From assembly GCA_002293045.1 (NCBI GenBank), contig DBCM01000014.1, forward strand, positions 8,410-72,409: a stretch of 64,000 nucleotides of DNA, read 5' to 3'. This document shows positions 45,370 through 55,086 of the stretch, one piece after another. The first letter of the stretch is position 1; the number at the start of each line of letters is the position of its first letter. This DNA is from Flavobacteriales bacterium UBA958 (GTDB taxonomy: Bacteria; Bacteroidota; Bacteroidia; Flavobacteriales_D; Crocinitomicaceae). The translations under genes were made by a program, and so were the position numbers. The notes under the pieces were generated by a model, which saw only the letters and a program-made list of their open reading frames with translations, had not been told where the DNA came from and ran no database searches.

Positions 45370-47709
45370 ATGAACAAACGGATATACTTGGTTGTTTTTT
45401 CGCTTTTTCTAGCAATTACAGCGTTTTCTCAATGTGAAATCATTTACGTAACCACCAACGGTTTACCAACGGGCATTGGTACACAGAACGACCCGATGGA
45501 TTTAACGACGGCGTTTACAACCGCACCCAATGGAAGTTACATCAGAGTGGCCGTAGGAACCTATACCATACAAAGTGCATTAACCTTAAATGCTCAGAAC
45601 GTGGTGGTTGAAGGGGGATTTATAGACACCTTGGCTTGGACCAAAACCAGCTTAGCTGGCGCTACGACTATTTTAAGGTCTAATACAAACCCGGCAGGAC
45701 CCACCAATGCACTTCGCTTATCTGCTATAGAATTGGTTAATAAAAGTGGTTTCCGCTTCCAGGATTTAACGATTCAAACGCAGAATGCGCCCGCACCATC
45801 ACCCGCACAACCTTATGGCGTTTCGGTGTATGGTATTTATATGGACAGTTGTGCTTCATACGATTTAGTTCGATGTCAAGTATTAGCAGGTAGTGGGGGT
45901 TCTGGACTCTCTGGGACGGCAGGCGTAAATGGGGTGAATGGTGGTAATGGTTCTCTAGGAGGACCAGGAAGTTGCGACGGCGGATCTTGCACGTTCAGTA
46001 ATGGTAACGCAGGAGGCGCAGGAGGCGCAGGAGGACAAGGCGGAGGGGGTGTTGCCGGTGGCGCTGGCGGAGCTCAACAAACAGGAAATTCTAATCCGGG
46101 TTCCGTAGGTATAGCAGGAACAGGACGAAACGGAGGCTCTGGTGCGGGAGGCGGCGCTGGTGGGGATGAATGCACTGCGAATAATGCAGGCTTAGGCGCT
46201 GTAGGAGGTGCTTCTGCTTGTGCAAATGGCGGTGCTGCGGGAAATAAAGGAAATGATGGGGACCCTGGAGGAAATGGTACTGCCGGAGGAAACGGTGTGG
46301 CTGGTGTGGCCGGAGCGCTTGGTGCAAACGGGCCTTCAGGAACCAATCAAGCTGGATTTTGGGTTCCGGGAACTCAAGCTGCTAACGGCACGGATGGATG
46401 CGGTGGTTCAGGTGGAGGTTCTGGTGGCGGCGGTGGACGTCAGACGTGTACCTTTTGTGATAACGGTCCAGGTAATGGTGGATCTGGCGGTGGCGGCGGT
46501 GGACAAGGAGGCCAAGGCGGTCAGGGCGGATACGGTGCCGGAAGTTCGTTTGGAATCTATATTAATTACAACGGCGCTAATGGAAATCTCCTAGATTGTT
46601 ATATTCAGGCAGGTGCTGCAGGCGCTGGCGGTATCGGTGGAAACGGTGGTACTGGTGGTAATGGCGGATTGGGTGGCGGTGTCCAAGCTTCATGCACAGC
46701 AGAAATTGGAGATGGTGGCGCTGGCGGGGTTGGCGGGGTTGGCGGCGCCGGCGGAAAAGGAGGCGATGGCGCTAATGGAATAAGCCAAGCAGTGTACCTT
46801 GTTTCTGGTGATACACTGTTAAATCAAATAGATACCTTTAATTTACAAAATCAACCGGTAATTCATGTGTCTTATGTGTATTGTTCTAATGCTACCATGA
46901 CCGCAGAGGCAATCGGGGCAAGCACGGTACTTTGGGGAATCAGCACGCCGATTTCAGTTTCAAATAGCACTACCAATCCAAGTAATTTTGTAAGCGGGGC
47001 CACGGGATATACTACCATTGACGCGCAAGTAGATACCTTAGCGTTAACAACGTACCGCGATTTCATTTATATTGGTTGTGCAAGTCAAACCAGTGAATCA
47101 ACCCAAACCATCTGTCAAGGAGAACAAGTATTGTTTAATGGACAATATTACACCCAAGCGGGAGATTATACGGCGAGCCTTGTTACCGCGCAAGGATGTG
47201 ACAGCATCGTGACGCTACATTTATTTATTGATCAAATCACGAATAGCGTTTCTATTAATCCAACAAATGGCATGGAGCTTTTGTGTTCGAATACCTCGGG
47301 TTTAACCTATCAATGGATAAATTGTACTACAGGAGCCACATTGCCAGGGGCTAATGGTTCTTCGTTATTGGTTACTCAAAACGGAACGTATGCGGTGATT
47401 AGCACCAACACCAATGGCTGTTCAGATACCTCAAATTGCATTACTATCAATAACATTGGCTTAGATGAAATGTCTTCGGCACCGTTTAGCGTGGCGCCTA
47501 ATCCGGTGGTTAGTGAATTAACGATAACCTTTGCAACGGAATTCTCTGGTCAACTGACAATCACCGATATGGGAGGAAAAGTACTGTTTGAAACCCAAGT
47601 AATCAATCAAAAGGAAGTTAGTACAACCCTAGAAGCACCACAAGGAATTTATTTTGCGAATGCTGCAGATAATCAAGGCATTAAAACGGTTCGCATTATA
47701 AAACTGTAA
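45370..47709 (+). CDS. T9SS-secreted beta-helix-like protein with glycine-rich insertions
   Basis: 779 residues with a signal peptide (IYLVVFSLFLAITAFSQ). Residues about 25-150 resemble the start of a right-handed beta helix with DUF1565-like YVTTNGLPTGIGTQNDPMDL. A glycine-rich, collagen/PE-PGRS-like stretch (about residues 173-475, GGxGG units) is split by a strand motif: YGIYMDSCASYDLVRCQVLA before it and FGIYINYNGANGNLLDCYIQ midway repeat the same pattern, each followed by a Gly-rich run. A beta-sandwich and a type A T9SS sorting domain (VAPNPVVSELTIT) end it. No catalytic motif seen. Short DNA repeats may make it length-variable. A strong terminator follows. Confidence 0.82.
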   Translation: MNKRIYLVVFSLFLAITAFSQCEIIYVTTNGLPTGIGTQNDPMDLTTAFTTAPNGSYIRVAVGTYTIQSALTLNAQNVVVEGGFIDTLAWTKTSLAGATTILRSNTNPAGPTNALRLSAIELVNKSGFRFQDLTIQTQNAPAPSPAQPYGVSVYGIYMDSCASYDLVRCQVLAGSGGSGLSGTAGVNGVNGGNGSLGGPGSCDGGSCTFSNGNAGGAGGAGGQGGGGVAGGAGGAQQTGNSNPGSVGIAGTGRNGGSGAGGGAGGDECTANNAGLGAVGGASACANGGAAGNKGNDGDPGGNGTAGGNGVAGVAGALGANGPSGTNQAGFWVPGTQAANGTDGCGGSGGGSGGGGGRQTCTFCDNGPGNGGSGGGGGGQGGQGGQGGYGAGSSFGIYINYNGANGNLLDCYIQAGAAGAGGIGGNGGTGGNGGLGGGVQASCTAEIGDGGAGGVGGVGGAGGKGGDGANGISQAVYLVSGDTLLNQIDTFNLQNQPVIHVSYVYCSNATMTAEAIGASTVLWGISTPISVSNSTTNPSNFVSGATGYTTIDAQVDTLALTTYRDFIYIGCASQTSESTQTICQGEQVLFNGQYYTQAGDYTASLVTAQGCDSIVTLHLFIDQITNSVSINPTNGMELLCSNTSGLTYQWINCTTGATLPGANGSSLLVTQNGTYAVISTNTNGCSDTSNCITINNIGLDEMSSAPFSVAPNPVVSELTITFATEFSGQLTITDMGGKVLFETQVINQKEVSTTLEAPQGIYFANAADNQGIKTVRIIKL
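46009..46035. repeat. Tandem 9-mer repeat in the glycine-rich gene
   Basis: Three consecutive copies of GCAGGAGG(C/A), which encode three Ala-Gly-Gly units of the glycine-rich stretch. In-frame slippage would add or remove three residues. Confidence 0.85.
46722..46739. repeat. Tandem 9-mer repeat in the glycine-rich gene
   Basis: Two consecutive copies of TGGCGGGGT, again in frame with the glycine-rich reading frame. Confidence 0.8.
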
Positions 47710-47727
47710 TACGCTTTACATAGACAT

Positions 47728-47753
47728 AAAAAACGCCCTCATGGGGCGTTTTT
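47728..47753 (+). terminator. Bidirectional rho-independent terminator
   Basis: Stem AAACGCCC/GGGCGTTT with a short loop around TCATG, preceded by an A-run and followed by a T-run. It lies between the convergent glycine-rich gene (stop 47709) and the AIM24-like gene (stop 47774), and can serve both. Confidence 0.85.
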
Positions 47754-47773
47754 CTTTTAATACTAATCTTCAT

Positions 47774-48568
47774 TTATCTTCCGTCACCGTCTAGGAGGTT
47801 TCCTAAGCCCCCAAGCAGACCCGTTCCCTCTTCTTTTCGGGTCCCAGTGCCATAAGCTAATATTCTTGAGGCAAGCCGTGAAACGGGTAAACTTTGTAAC
47901 CATACTTCTCCTGGACCGGTAAGCGTAGCAAAGAACAAGCCTTCACCCCCAAACAAGGTGTTTTTTATTCCACCTACAAACTGAATATCATAATCAATGG
48001 TTTGGGTGTACGCCACAATGCATCCCGTATCAATGCGCAAGGTTTCTCCAGCGTTCAAGGTTCGTTTCATCACGTATCCACCCGCATGACAAAACGCTAA
48101 GCCATCGCCTTCTAGTTTCTGCATAATAAACCCTTCTCCACCAAATAGTCCCATGCCCAATTTGCGTTGAAATTCGATTCCAACTGAAACTCCTTTTGCC
48201 GCGGCAAGGAAGGAATCTTTCTGACAGATTATTCTTCCTCCATACTGTTGCAAGTCGATTGGGATAATTTTACCTGGATAAGGGGAGGCAAAGGCCACTT
48301 TTGCTTTACCTGAACCCGTATGTGTAAAGGCCGTCATAAACAGGCTTTCACCCGTTAATAGCCGTTTACCCGCACCCCATAATTTATTCATGAATCCGCT
48401 TTGCTGCTGCGAGCCATCACCAAAAATAGTTTCCATTTGAATCCCTGGATCCATGTACATAAAGGACCCGGATTCAGCTATGGCCGTTTCTTGGGGATCT
48501 AATTCAATCTCCACCATTTGCATTTCTTCGCCGTGGATGTAATAATCGATTTCGTGGTCGTTTCTCAT
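47774..48568 (-). CDS. AIM24/TIGR00266 family protein
   Basis: 264 residues: [73 protein letters not shown] and [18 protein letters not shown] are the glycine-rich beta-strand signatures of this family, a double-stranded beta-helix-like fold. The biochemical role is unknown; the yeast relative is mitochondrial. It is monocistronic: 205 bp downstream lies the bidirectional terminator at the other side and an 80-bp gap separates it from pth. Confidence 0.88.
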   Translation of the reverse strand: MRNDHEIDYYIHGEEMQMVEIELDPQETAIAESGSFMYMDPGIQMETIFGDGSQQQSGFMNKLWGAGKRLLTGESLFMTAFTHTGSGKAKVAFASPYPGKIIPIDLQQYGGRIICQKDSFLAAAKGVSVGIEFQRKLGMGLFGGEGFIMQKLEGDGLAFCHAGGYVMKRTLNAGETLRIDTGCIVAYTQTIDYDIQFVGGIKNTLFGGEGLFFATLTGPGEVWLQSLPVSRLASRILAYGTGTRKEEGTGLLGGLGNLLDGDGR

Positions 48569-48648
48569 ATCGTTTGAAAATTTACAATACGAAATTACTC
48601 TAGCCGGTCTAAATATATGTAGTGGAATTGTTAATTCTTGTCAACGGA

Positions 48649-49212
48649 TTATTTCCCATTGCAATTTGTCATAGCCAATTGAAGCCCAATCGTACAAAAC
48701 GCTTCACAGGCTTCCACGGCAAGGGCAACTCTTTCATTCAGGGTTGCCTGTTCTTCCTTGTCCCATTTACCCAAGACATAATCGGATTGTCGTCCTTTCG
48801 GGAAATCACTTCCAATGCCAAAGCGTAGGCGTGCATATGCCGTTGTTTGTAGGGTGTGCTGAATGTCTTTAAGTCCGTTGTGACCTCCATCCGAGCCCGC
48901 ACCTTTAAGTCTTATTTTCCCGAAGGGTAAGGCCAAATCATCTGTTATAACCAGGAGGTTTTCTTTACTGATTTGTTCTTTTTGCAACCAATAATTCACT
49001 GCTTTTCCAGACAGATTCATAAACGTGGTGGGTTTAATTAACACCACCTGCTTTCCACGTAGTTTTATAGTGGCTCGGTAGGCTCCTCGATCTAACGAAA
49101 AAGTACCCTCGTGTTTTTTAGCTAAGGCCTCTAACACACTAAATCCAATGTTGTGACGCGTATCTTCATACTCGGCTCCCGGATTCCCAAGACCTACCAA
49201 TAGAAATTTCAT
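48649..49212 (-). CDS. pth: Peptidyl-tRNA hydrolase
   Basis: 187 residues with LLVGLGNPGAEYEDTRHNIGF (asparagine 10, histidine 20), PTTFMNLSGKAV, the catalytic aspartate region VITDDLALPFGKIRLK and GSDGGHNGLKDI. It releases tRNA from stalled peptidyl-tRNA. It follows a T9SS gene by 43 bp and may be read from the same transcript. Confidence 0.96.
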   Translation of the reverse strand: MKFLLVGLGNPGAEYEDTRHNIGFSVLEALAKKHEGTFSLDRGAYRATIKLRGKQVVLIKPTTFMNLSGKAVNYWLQKEQISKENLLVITDDLALPFGKIRLKGAGSDGGHNGLKDIQHTLQTTAYARLRFGIGSDFPKGRQSDYVLGKWDKEEQATLNERVALAVEACEAFCTIGLQLAMTNCNGK

Positions 49213-49255
49213 GCGATAAAATTAAGCAAAAGATGTGCGCTGTAGCTAAAAACGC

Positions 49256-51679
49256 TTAGCGAATCAAATGAAAAAACCCACTGTAGGTTTGGTTCTTTTC
49301 CGTAAGGGTTAATACATAGAAATATATTCCATCCGTTAATTCTCCCCCATCCCAAGTGTTCGCATATCCCGTTTGTTCAAACACCACAGCACCCCAACGG
49401 TTTAGTATGCGCAACTGGTTTTCTGGATAAAACTCTAAATATTCAAAGGCAAGTAAATCATTCTTACCGTCATTATTTGGAGTGATTACATTCGGAGTAG
49501 CCACCTCTGCAGGAACAACAATAAAGGGGGAACAAAGCGTATCAACACATCCAACGGCATCTTGAATTGCCAAACACAACACATGGTTTGCCGGAGTTAA
49601 ATACAGGTTGTTCCATTGAGGGTTGAGGCTAATTACACTATCATCTAGGGTCCATACCCATTGTTGTATTGTAGAAGCTGGCGAGGTGCTTTGGTCTTGA
49701 AAACTTGCTTCTATTCCAGCCACCACCGGACTTGGATTAACCACATATGCGGCCGTTGGATTGCTATAAACGGTTACCTGGAATGTGGTGGTGTCGGATG
49801 TACACCCATTCCCATCTGCGTAGGCATTATACGTTAAGGTAAGCGGCGCATCGTTTGTGCTTGGTGAAACAGAAAATGGTCCTTGTCCACTTTGCCCTTC
49901 GCCATAATAATGTGCGGTTCCAGTGGGCAAACAAGAATTCAAATTGATTAATGCGGTTTCACCTGAACACAACACAGAATCATACACCAGGTCAATGTTG
50001 GTTGCCGGAATAATGGGAAGGGTTTCAAATCCAATATTTGATATTACAGTTCCACAGGCATCCGTGATCACAGGAGGGGGAATATTCAACACCGTAAAGG
50101 TAGAATCACAATATATCGGGCAGGTTGGAACCGTGAGGTTAAACAAGTGATTGGTGGACCCCGCACCACATCCCGTATTGGTACCTGTAACTACGGTGTC
50201 GTTGGTCCAGGGGTGCGTAAAGGTATATGGCGCAACCCCATAGCGCGCATAGCCCCTGACGGACACTTCGCAGTCATTCGAACATTGGGGTGTTTGGGTG
50301 GCATACCATTCTGACCCATAGGTTTCCGGAGTTCTTCCGTAAACGACTACTTGGAAGGGCCAAAGGGTCGTAAAGGGGTCGTATCGGATATAGGTGATAT
50401 TACACCCCGCGCCATAGCTGTAGCGGCTTAAGTGGTAACGCACATAAAACTGGGTTGGGCTGCAGGATTCAGGCACGCAACAAATGAGCGGAGACATCAT
50501 GTTAAAACTGTCTAAATACGCAGTGCCTGCGGTACCGGCAGTAGGCCCTGTAATTGTAAAGGTTTGAGAACTTCCACAGGGACCACTGAAATACATTACG
50601 CCTTGACTCATCGTTGCAGCAGCCCAAGGATCGGCATAAAAACTGGCCGTAACATATACACCTGTTACGGTGACTCCACCAGGAATCGTTGCTTGGATGC
50701 TATCAATGTTGTAGGTGGGTGAAAAGCAGGAATTCATATATCCGCCAGCCCATGTCGTGGTGGGCCCTCCCACCAGGGGATCAATGGTAACTGGATAGGT
50801 TCGTTCGGGGGCATTCATCCACTCATCGGCAATAGCTACGGTGAGTTCATAGGAATGCCCATGGCTTAATCGCTTAAAATGCATCAGCCCTTTGTGGTAT
50901 TTCATGGAGGCATCAAAGGCAAGTGGAGCGAAGATTTTTCCGCAAGGAGCCTTGGTTTTGCTGTTAATAATGACAATGTCTGCTCCGAAGGCCATACCGT
51001 CGATAAATAAGGTCTCGCGAGCACCTCGCATGGTGATGTCTTCAAATCCTACCAACGGATGAGGTTCGTATTGTAACTCGTATCCTTCGGGAAGCTCAAT
51101 GCGTTCTGTGGTGATGAAGTAGGATTCTTCTCCCAGGTTCACGGGCTCAGGGACGATGAGGTTACTTTTCACCCGATCTTCTGAAAACAGCAGTTGTTGC
51201 GTAAAGGGCCCCATGGGAATATTACAGCCGCTTTTATTTACACGATCCTTATCTATATCCGTGGGATAGGCTTGGCCATTTATCCGACGGTTTATTCCCA
51301 TACGCATATGGGTTCCCTCCTCATCCAGGCTGATACTATATGATCCATCTGGATATAATGCCGTTGGATACTGTTGTGCCGTTGCGGACCACTTAGACCC
51401 AGTGTATGTTAATGACGCATCAATCGGGTTTAAATTTCCTTGCTTATCGGTATAATGAATCGCCTTTTTACTGAACACCCCTTTTGTATTTCCTTTGTCA
51501 TCAACAAACTGACTAGAAAACAGCGTTCTTTTGGAGGAGATTTCAGTCCATTGCACAGTCTTATCTTCTACGAATTTTTCAGTGGAATTCGGAGCCAAGG
51601 GTGTCCCGTAGGAAAAGACTTGAGCAAATCCGGGGTTTGATACGGCTAAGAGTAGTAGTAGGTAGTAGGTTTTTTTCAT
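49256..51679 (-). CDS. T9SS type B (gliding-motility-associated) secreted protein with PKD-like domain
   Basis: 807 residues with a signal peptide (YLLLLLAVSNPGFAQ). A large beta-rich N-terminal domain ends with ERTYPVTIDPLVGG, a motif common in secreted T9SS proteins. Cysteine-rich repeats follow, then a PKD-like segment (AYVVNPSPVVAGIEASFQDQ to VLCLAIQDAVGC). The C-terminus from NVITPNNDGKNDLLAFEY to TYSGFFHLIR is the gliding-motility-associated type B sorting domain, which does not require the CTD cleavage of type A. It is likely a surface adhesin. It overlaps the upstream small membrane gene by 4 bp. Confidence 0.85.
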   Translation of the reverse strand: MKKTYYLLLLLAVSNPGFAQVFSYGTPLAPNSTEKFVEDKTVQWTEISSKRTLFSSQFVDDKGNTKGVFSKKAIHYTDKQGNLNPIDASLTYTGSKWSATAQQYPTALYPDGSYSISLDEEGTHMRMGINRRINGQAYPTDIDKDRVNKSGCNIPMGPFTQQLLFSEDRVKSNLIVPEPVNLGEESYFITTERIELPEGYELQYEPHPLVGFEDITMRGARETLFIDGMAFGADIVIINSKTKAPCGKIFAPLAFDASMKYHKGLMHFKRLSHGHSYELTVAIADEWMNAPERTYPVTIDPLVGGPTTTWAGGYMNSCFSPTYNIDSIQATIPGGVTVTGVYVTASFYADPWAAATMSQGVMYFSGPCGSSQTFTITGPTAGTAGTAYLDSFNMMSPLICCVPESCSPTQFYVRYHLSRYSYGAGCNITYIRYDPFTTLWPFQVVVYGRTPETYGSEWYATQTPQCSNDCEVSVRGYARYGVAPYTFTHPWTNDTVVTGTNTGCGAGSTNHLFNLTVPTCPIYCDSTFTVLNIPPPVITDACGTVISNIGFETLPIIPATNIDLVYDSVLCSGETALINLNSCLPTGTAHYYGEGQSGQGPFSVSPSTNDAPLTLTYNAYADGNGCTSDTTTFQVTVYSNPTAAYVVNPSPVVAGIEASFQDQSTSPASTIQQWVWTLDDSVISLNPQWNNLYLTPANHVLCLAIQDAVGCVDTLCSPFIVVPAEVATPNVITPNNDGKNDLLAFEYLEFYPENQLRILNRWGAVVFEQTGYANTWDGGELTDGIYFYVLTLTEKNQTYSGFFHLIR

Positions 51680-52113
51680 TCGGTTCTAAACTCCTTATGT
51701 ATTACTTGACCTCCGCTTTTCCCGGTTTCATATCCAAGGTATAAAACGGCCACTAAGAAAGCTCCAATGGCCCAGAGGAGGTATTTTTGAAATTTGTTTT
51801 TTGCCCAAGAAGCCCACATGGCAAGCAAGGATAACAAGCCCAGCCCATACATGAGGAGCGCAAACAATTCTGCTTTTTCTTCGTGTTCATGGATCCAGTG
51901 ATGCGTGTTTTTGGGGTATAAGTCTTCAATGGCTTCCTCTGCGCCCTCTCCGGTATTCATAGACAGAAAAGCACCAAGGGCGGCCAGTACGAATAGGAAA
52001 TATCCAACGCGTTTAAGCAGTTCAGACTTAAAATAAACCCCAAGTAATACAACGAGGATTCCCGCAAAGGGAAACATTAGGGGCAGGTGATTTATTAAAT
52101 TATGAAGATGCAC
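51676..52113 (-). CDS. Four-helix membrane protein with conserved histidines (DUF2231-like)
   Basis: 145 residues with four hydrophobic helices. The N-terminus MHLHNLINHLPLMFPFAG and the inner HHWIHEHEEKAELFALL provide histidines at helix ends, like heme- or metal-binding DUF2231/cytochrome-type small membrane proteins; binding is inference only. It overlaps the T9SS gene by 4 bp. It diverges from asnS. Confidence 0.6.
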   Translation of the reverse strand: MHLHNLINHLPLMFPFAGILVVLLGVYFKSELLKRVGYFLFVLAALGAFLSMNTGEGAEEAIEDLYPKNTHHWIHEHEEKAELFALLMYGLGLLSLLAMWASWAKNKFQKYLLWAIGAFLVAVLYLGYETGKSGGQVIHKEFRTE

Positions 52114-52192
52114 GTGTTAAATTTAGGTACAAGGTAATAAATAAATTATAAAACACGCCTTGCTTAATATATAGATTTTCAAGGCAAAAAGC

Positions 52193-52200
52193 TATTTTTG
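52193..52200 (+). promoter_or_regulatory. Putative -7 element for asnS-rpoN
   Basis: TATTTTTG, exact TAnnTTTG, ends 5 nt before the ATG at 52206, so the transcript could be leaderless. No convincing -33 element was found. Confidence 0.5.
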
Positions 52201-52205
52201 TCGGT

Positions 52206-53651
52206 ATGAAAACCTCATCAATCAAAGAAATAACACAACATGGCCGAGCGCTAATTGGAACCGAAGTAACGGTTAGGGGCTGGGTAAGAGCGTTCCGAAG
52301 CAACCGATTCATCCAAATCAATGACGGTTCGTGCCAGGGAAACCTGCAAGCAGTGATTGATTTTACGGCCTTTCCAGAAGAGCTTATCCGTCAAATCTCT
52401 ACCGCTGCGGCCATAAGCATTGAGGGAGTATTAGTGGAGTCGATAGGTTCAGGACAAGCCGTAGAACTCGAGGTTAAAGCGTTTACCGTGATTGGTGCGG
52501 CCCCGGCAGATGAGGTACAAAAAACGGTGATGCAGCCTAAGCGGCACAGCTTAGAATTCTTAAGAGAACAAGCACATTTTAGATTCAGAACAAACACCTT
52601 TGGTGCAGTATTTCGAATCCGTCATGCGGTTTCTTATGCCATTCATAATTATTTTCATACGCACGGGTTTTACTACTTAAATACACCCATTATCACCTCT
52701 TCCGATGCGGAGGGCGCCGGAGAAATGTTTCGTGTTTCTACCTTGGACCCCGAGAACCCACCGCGCACAAAAGAAGGGGAAATCGATTATAGTCAGGACT
52801 TTTTTGGTAGACCTGTAAACCTTACTGTATCTGGACAACTGGAAGCAGAATTAGCCGCCCTAGCGCTGGGCAAGGTATATACCTTTGGACCCACATTTCG
52901 CGCTGAAAATTCGAATACGTCACGACATTTAGCCGAATTTTGGATGATAGAACCTGAGGTGGCGTTTAACGACCTTAACGCCAATATGGATTTAACAGAG
53001 GATTTCTTAAAGCATATTTGTCGTTTTGTAATGGAAACCTGTTCGGATGACCTACAGTTTTTAAACGACCGGGAAGCCCAAGAGCAAAGCCAAAAACCGC
53101 AGCATGAACGCAACGAGTTGAGTTTAATCGAACGCATTCAGTTTGTGATTGACAACCCCTTCAAGCGGCTCTCCTACACCGAAGCCATTGAGGTCTTGAA
53201 GAATTCAAACCATTACAAAAAGAAGAAATTCCAATATGATGTGGCGTGGGGGATTGACTTACAAAGTGAACATGAGCGCTATTTAGTAGAAAAAGAATTT
53301 AAATGCCCGGTGATTTTAACCGATTATCCTGCGGAAATCAAGGCCTTTTACATGCGTGCCAACGACGATGGTAAAACCGTGGCAGCCATGGATGTGCTGT
53401 TCCCAGGAATTGGTGAAATCGTAGGAGGATCTCAGCGGGAAGAGCGCCTAGAGGTGCTACAAGAAAAATGCGCAGCCTTTGGGATTCCCGAAGAAGAATT
53501 GTGGTGGTACATGGATACCCGTAAAATTGGTTCAGTCCCTCATGCCGGGTTTGGCTTGGGCTTAGAACGAATGATTATGTTTGTTACGGGGATGACGAAC
53601 ATTCGGGATGTAATTCCGTTCCCTAGAACTCCACAGAACGCAGCATTTTAA
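52206..53651 (+). CDS. asnS: Asparaginyl-tRNA synthetase
   Basis: 481 residues, a normal AsnRS length. An OB-fold anticodon-binding domain (VTVRGWVRAFRSNRFIQINDG) precedes the class II core. FYYLNTPIITSSDAEGAGEMF and FGPTFRAENSNTSRHLAEFW form motif 2, and HAGFGLGLERMIMFVTGM motif 3. It charges tRNA-Asn. The stop overlaps the rpoN start by 1 bp (TAATG), a coupling that in my knowledge recurs in Flavobacteriales. Confidence 0.97.
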   Translation: MKTSSIKEITQHGRALIGTEVTVRGWVRAFRSNRFIQINDGSCQGNLQAVIDFTAFPEELIRQISTAAAISIEGVLVESIGSGQAVELEVKAFTVIGAAPADEVQKTVMQPKRHSLEFLREQAHFRFRTNTFGAVFRIRHAVSYAIHNYFHTHGFYYLNTPIITSSDAEGAGEMFRVSTLDPENPPRTKEGEIDYSQDFFGRPVNLTVSGQLEAELAALALGKVYTFGPTFRAENSNTSRHLAEFWMIEPEVAFNDLNANMDLTEDFLKHICRFVMETCSDDLQFLNDREAQEQSQKPQHERNELSLIERIQFVIDNPFKRLSYTEAIEVLKNSNHYKKKKFQYDVAWGIDLQSEHERYLVEKEFKCPVILTDYPAEIKAFYMRANDDGKTVAAMDVLFPGIGEIVGGSQREERLEVLQEKCAAFGIPEEELWWYMDTRKIGSVPHAGFGLGLERMIMFVTGMTNIRDVIPFPRTPQNAAF

Positions 53652-55084
53652 TGGCGCTCAAACAACATTTAACGCAACGGCAAGATTTACGGCTTTCTCC
53701 GCAGCAAATTCAATTGATGAAATTGCTGCAAATTCCTGCCGCAGAATTAGACCAGCGCATTCAGCAAGAAATTGAAGAAAATCCGGCCTTAGAACAAGGA
53801 GATGAGCAAGGCGAAGAATCCCTGGACCAACAAGAGCAGGAGGGCGACGAAGAAGCGTTTGATTTTTCCGATTATTTTGATGATGACACCCCCGATTATA
53901 AAACACAAGTAAACAATCAGTCAAAAGACGACGAGCAACGAGTGGTGCCATTGTCGGGAGAGCAATCTTTTCAAGACCGCTTGATGGAGCAATTGCAGTT
54001 GAATGATCTCACGGAAGATGAAGCAATCATAGCAGAAGTCATTGTAGGAAATTTAGACGAGTCAGGGTACTTGAATCGAACCTTAGAGGCCATAGTTGAC
54101 GACTTGGCATTTCATTATAACGTCATGGTGGATGAGTTTTCGGTCGAAGGAGTTCTGTATCAAATTCAAGAGTTAGATCCCGCAGGAGTAGCGGCAAGAA
54201 GCTTACAAGAGTGTTTGGTGTTGCAAGCGCGTCGGCGACAAGACGGCGGCGAAACCAAGAAATTAGCCCTGCGAATTTTGAAAGAGTGTTTCGAGTATTT
54301 TACGAAGAAACATTACGATAAAATCATTGCAAAGCTCAAGATTGATGAGGATCAATTAAAGGAGGCAATTGATGAAATTTTGAAATTAAATCCCAAACCC
54401 GGGGGCTCTGCGAAAAGCAATGAGAAGGTGGTTCAGCAAATTATACCCGATTTTATATTAACAGAAACGGATGGCATCTTAGAGCTTACGCTCAATTCTA
54501 GAAATGCGCCAGACCTTAAATTGAGTAAAGAATACGAGGTCTTATTGCGTTCCTATTCTGAAGGCGCCAAAACATCAAAAACAGATAAGCAGGCCTTAAC
54601 GTTTGTGCGCCACAAATTAGATTCAGCGAAGTGGTTTATTGATGCCATTAAACAACGTCAAGAGACCTTATTGTTTACGATGAGTGCCATTTTGGAGTAT
54701 CAGCAGGCCTTCTTTTTAACAGGCGACAACGCGAAGTTGAAACCTATGATTTTGAAAGACATTGCGGAACTGGTACAGATGGATATTTCAACCATTTCTC
54801 GTGTAGCGAATAGTAAATACATTCAGACCAATCACGGGGTATATTCCTTGAAACATTTTTTTTCAGAGTCACTTTCTACGGACAGCGGCGAGGAGGTTTC
54901 TACGCGTGAAGTGAAACAAATATTATTGGATGCAGTAGAGAAGGAAGACAAGCGCACGCCATTACCGGATGAGAAACTTATGGAAATCTTAAACCAAAAG
55001 GGATATAACATTGCCCGAAGAACCATCGCAAAGTATCGTGAACAACTGAACATTCCCGTTGCTCGCCTTCGAAAAGAATTGTAA
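53651..55084 (+). CDS. rpoN: RNA polymerase sigma-54 factor RpoN
   Basis: 477 residues with the region I glutamine-rich activator segment (LTQRQDLRLSPQQIQLMKLL), an acidic region II (about 50-105), the core-binding region III and, near the end, the DNA-binding RpoN box as NIARRTIAKYREQLNIP. It directs transcription from -24/-12 promoters with enhancer-binding proteins. It overlaps asnS by 1 bp. The PAP2-like membrane gene follows after 2 bp, so a three-gene transcript is likely. Confidence 0.96.
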   Translation: MALKQHLTQRQDLRLSPQQIQLMKLLQIPAAELDQRIQQEIEENPALEQGDEQGEESLDQQEQEGDEEAFDFSDYFDDDTPDYKTQVNNQSKDDEQRVVPLSGEQSFQDRLMEQLQLNDLTEDEAIIAEVIVGNLDESGYLNRTLEAIVDDLAFHYNVMVDEFSVEGVLYQIQELDPAGVAARSLQECLVLQARRRQDGGETKKLALRILKECFEYFTKKHYDKIIAKLKIDEDQLKEAIDEILKLNPKPGGSAKSNEKVVQQIIPDFILTETDGILELTLNSRNAPDLKLSKEYEVLLRSYSEGAKTSKTDKQALTFVRHKLDSAKWFIDAIKQRQETLLFTMSAILEYQQAFFLTGDNAKLKPMILKDIAELVQMDISTISRVANSKYIQTNHGVYSLKHFFSESLSTDSGEEVSTREVKQILLDAVEKEDKRTPLPDEKLMEILNQKGYNIARRTIAKYREQLNIPVARLRKEL

Positions 55085-55086
55085 CT

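Noticed and set aside
46074..46594. Long open frames on both strands inside the glycine-rich gene
   Set aside because: Repetitive G/C-rich codons keep alternative frames open; the products are low-complexity without features.
46009..46739. Short tandem repeats considered as a CRISPR array
   Set aside because: Units are 9 bp, contiguous and coding; there are no spacers and no cas genes.
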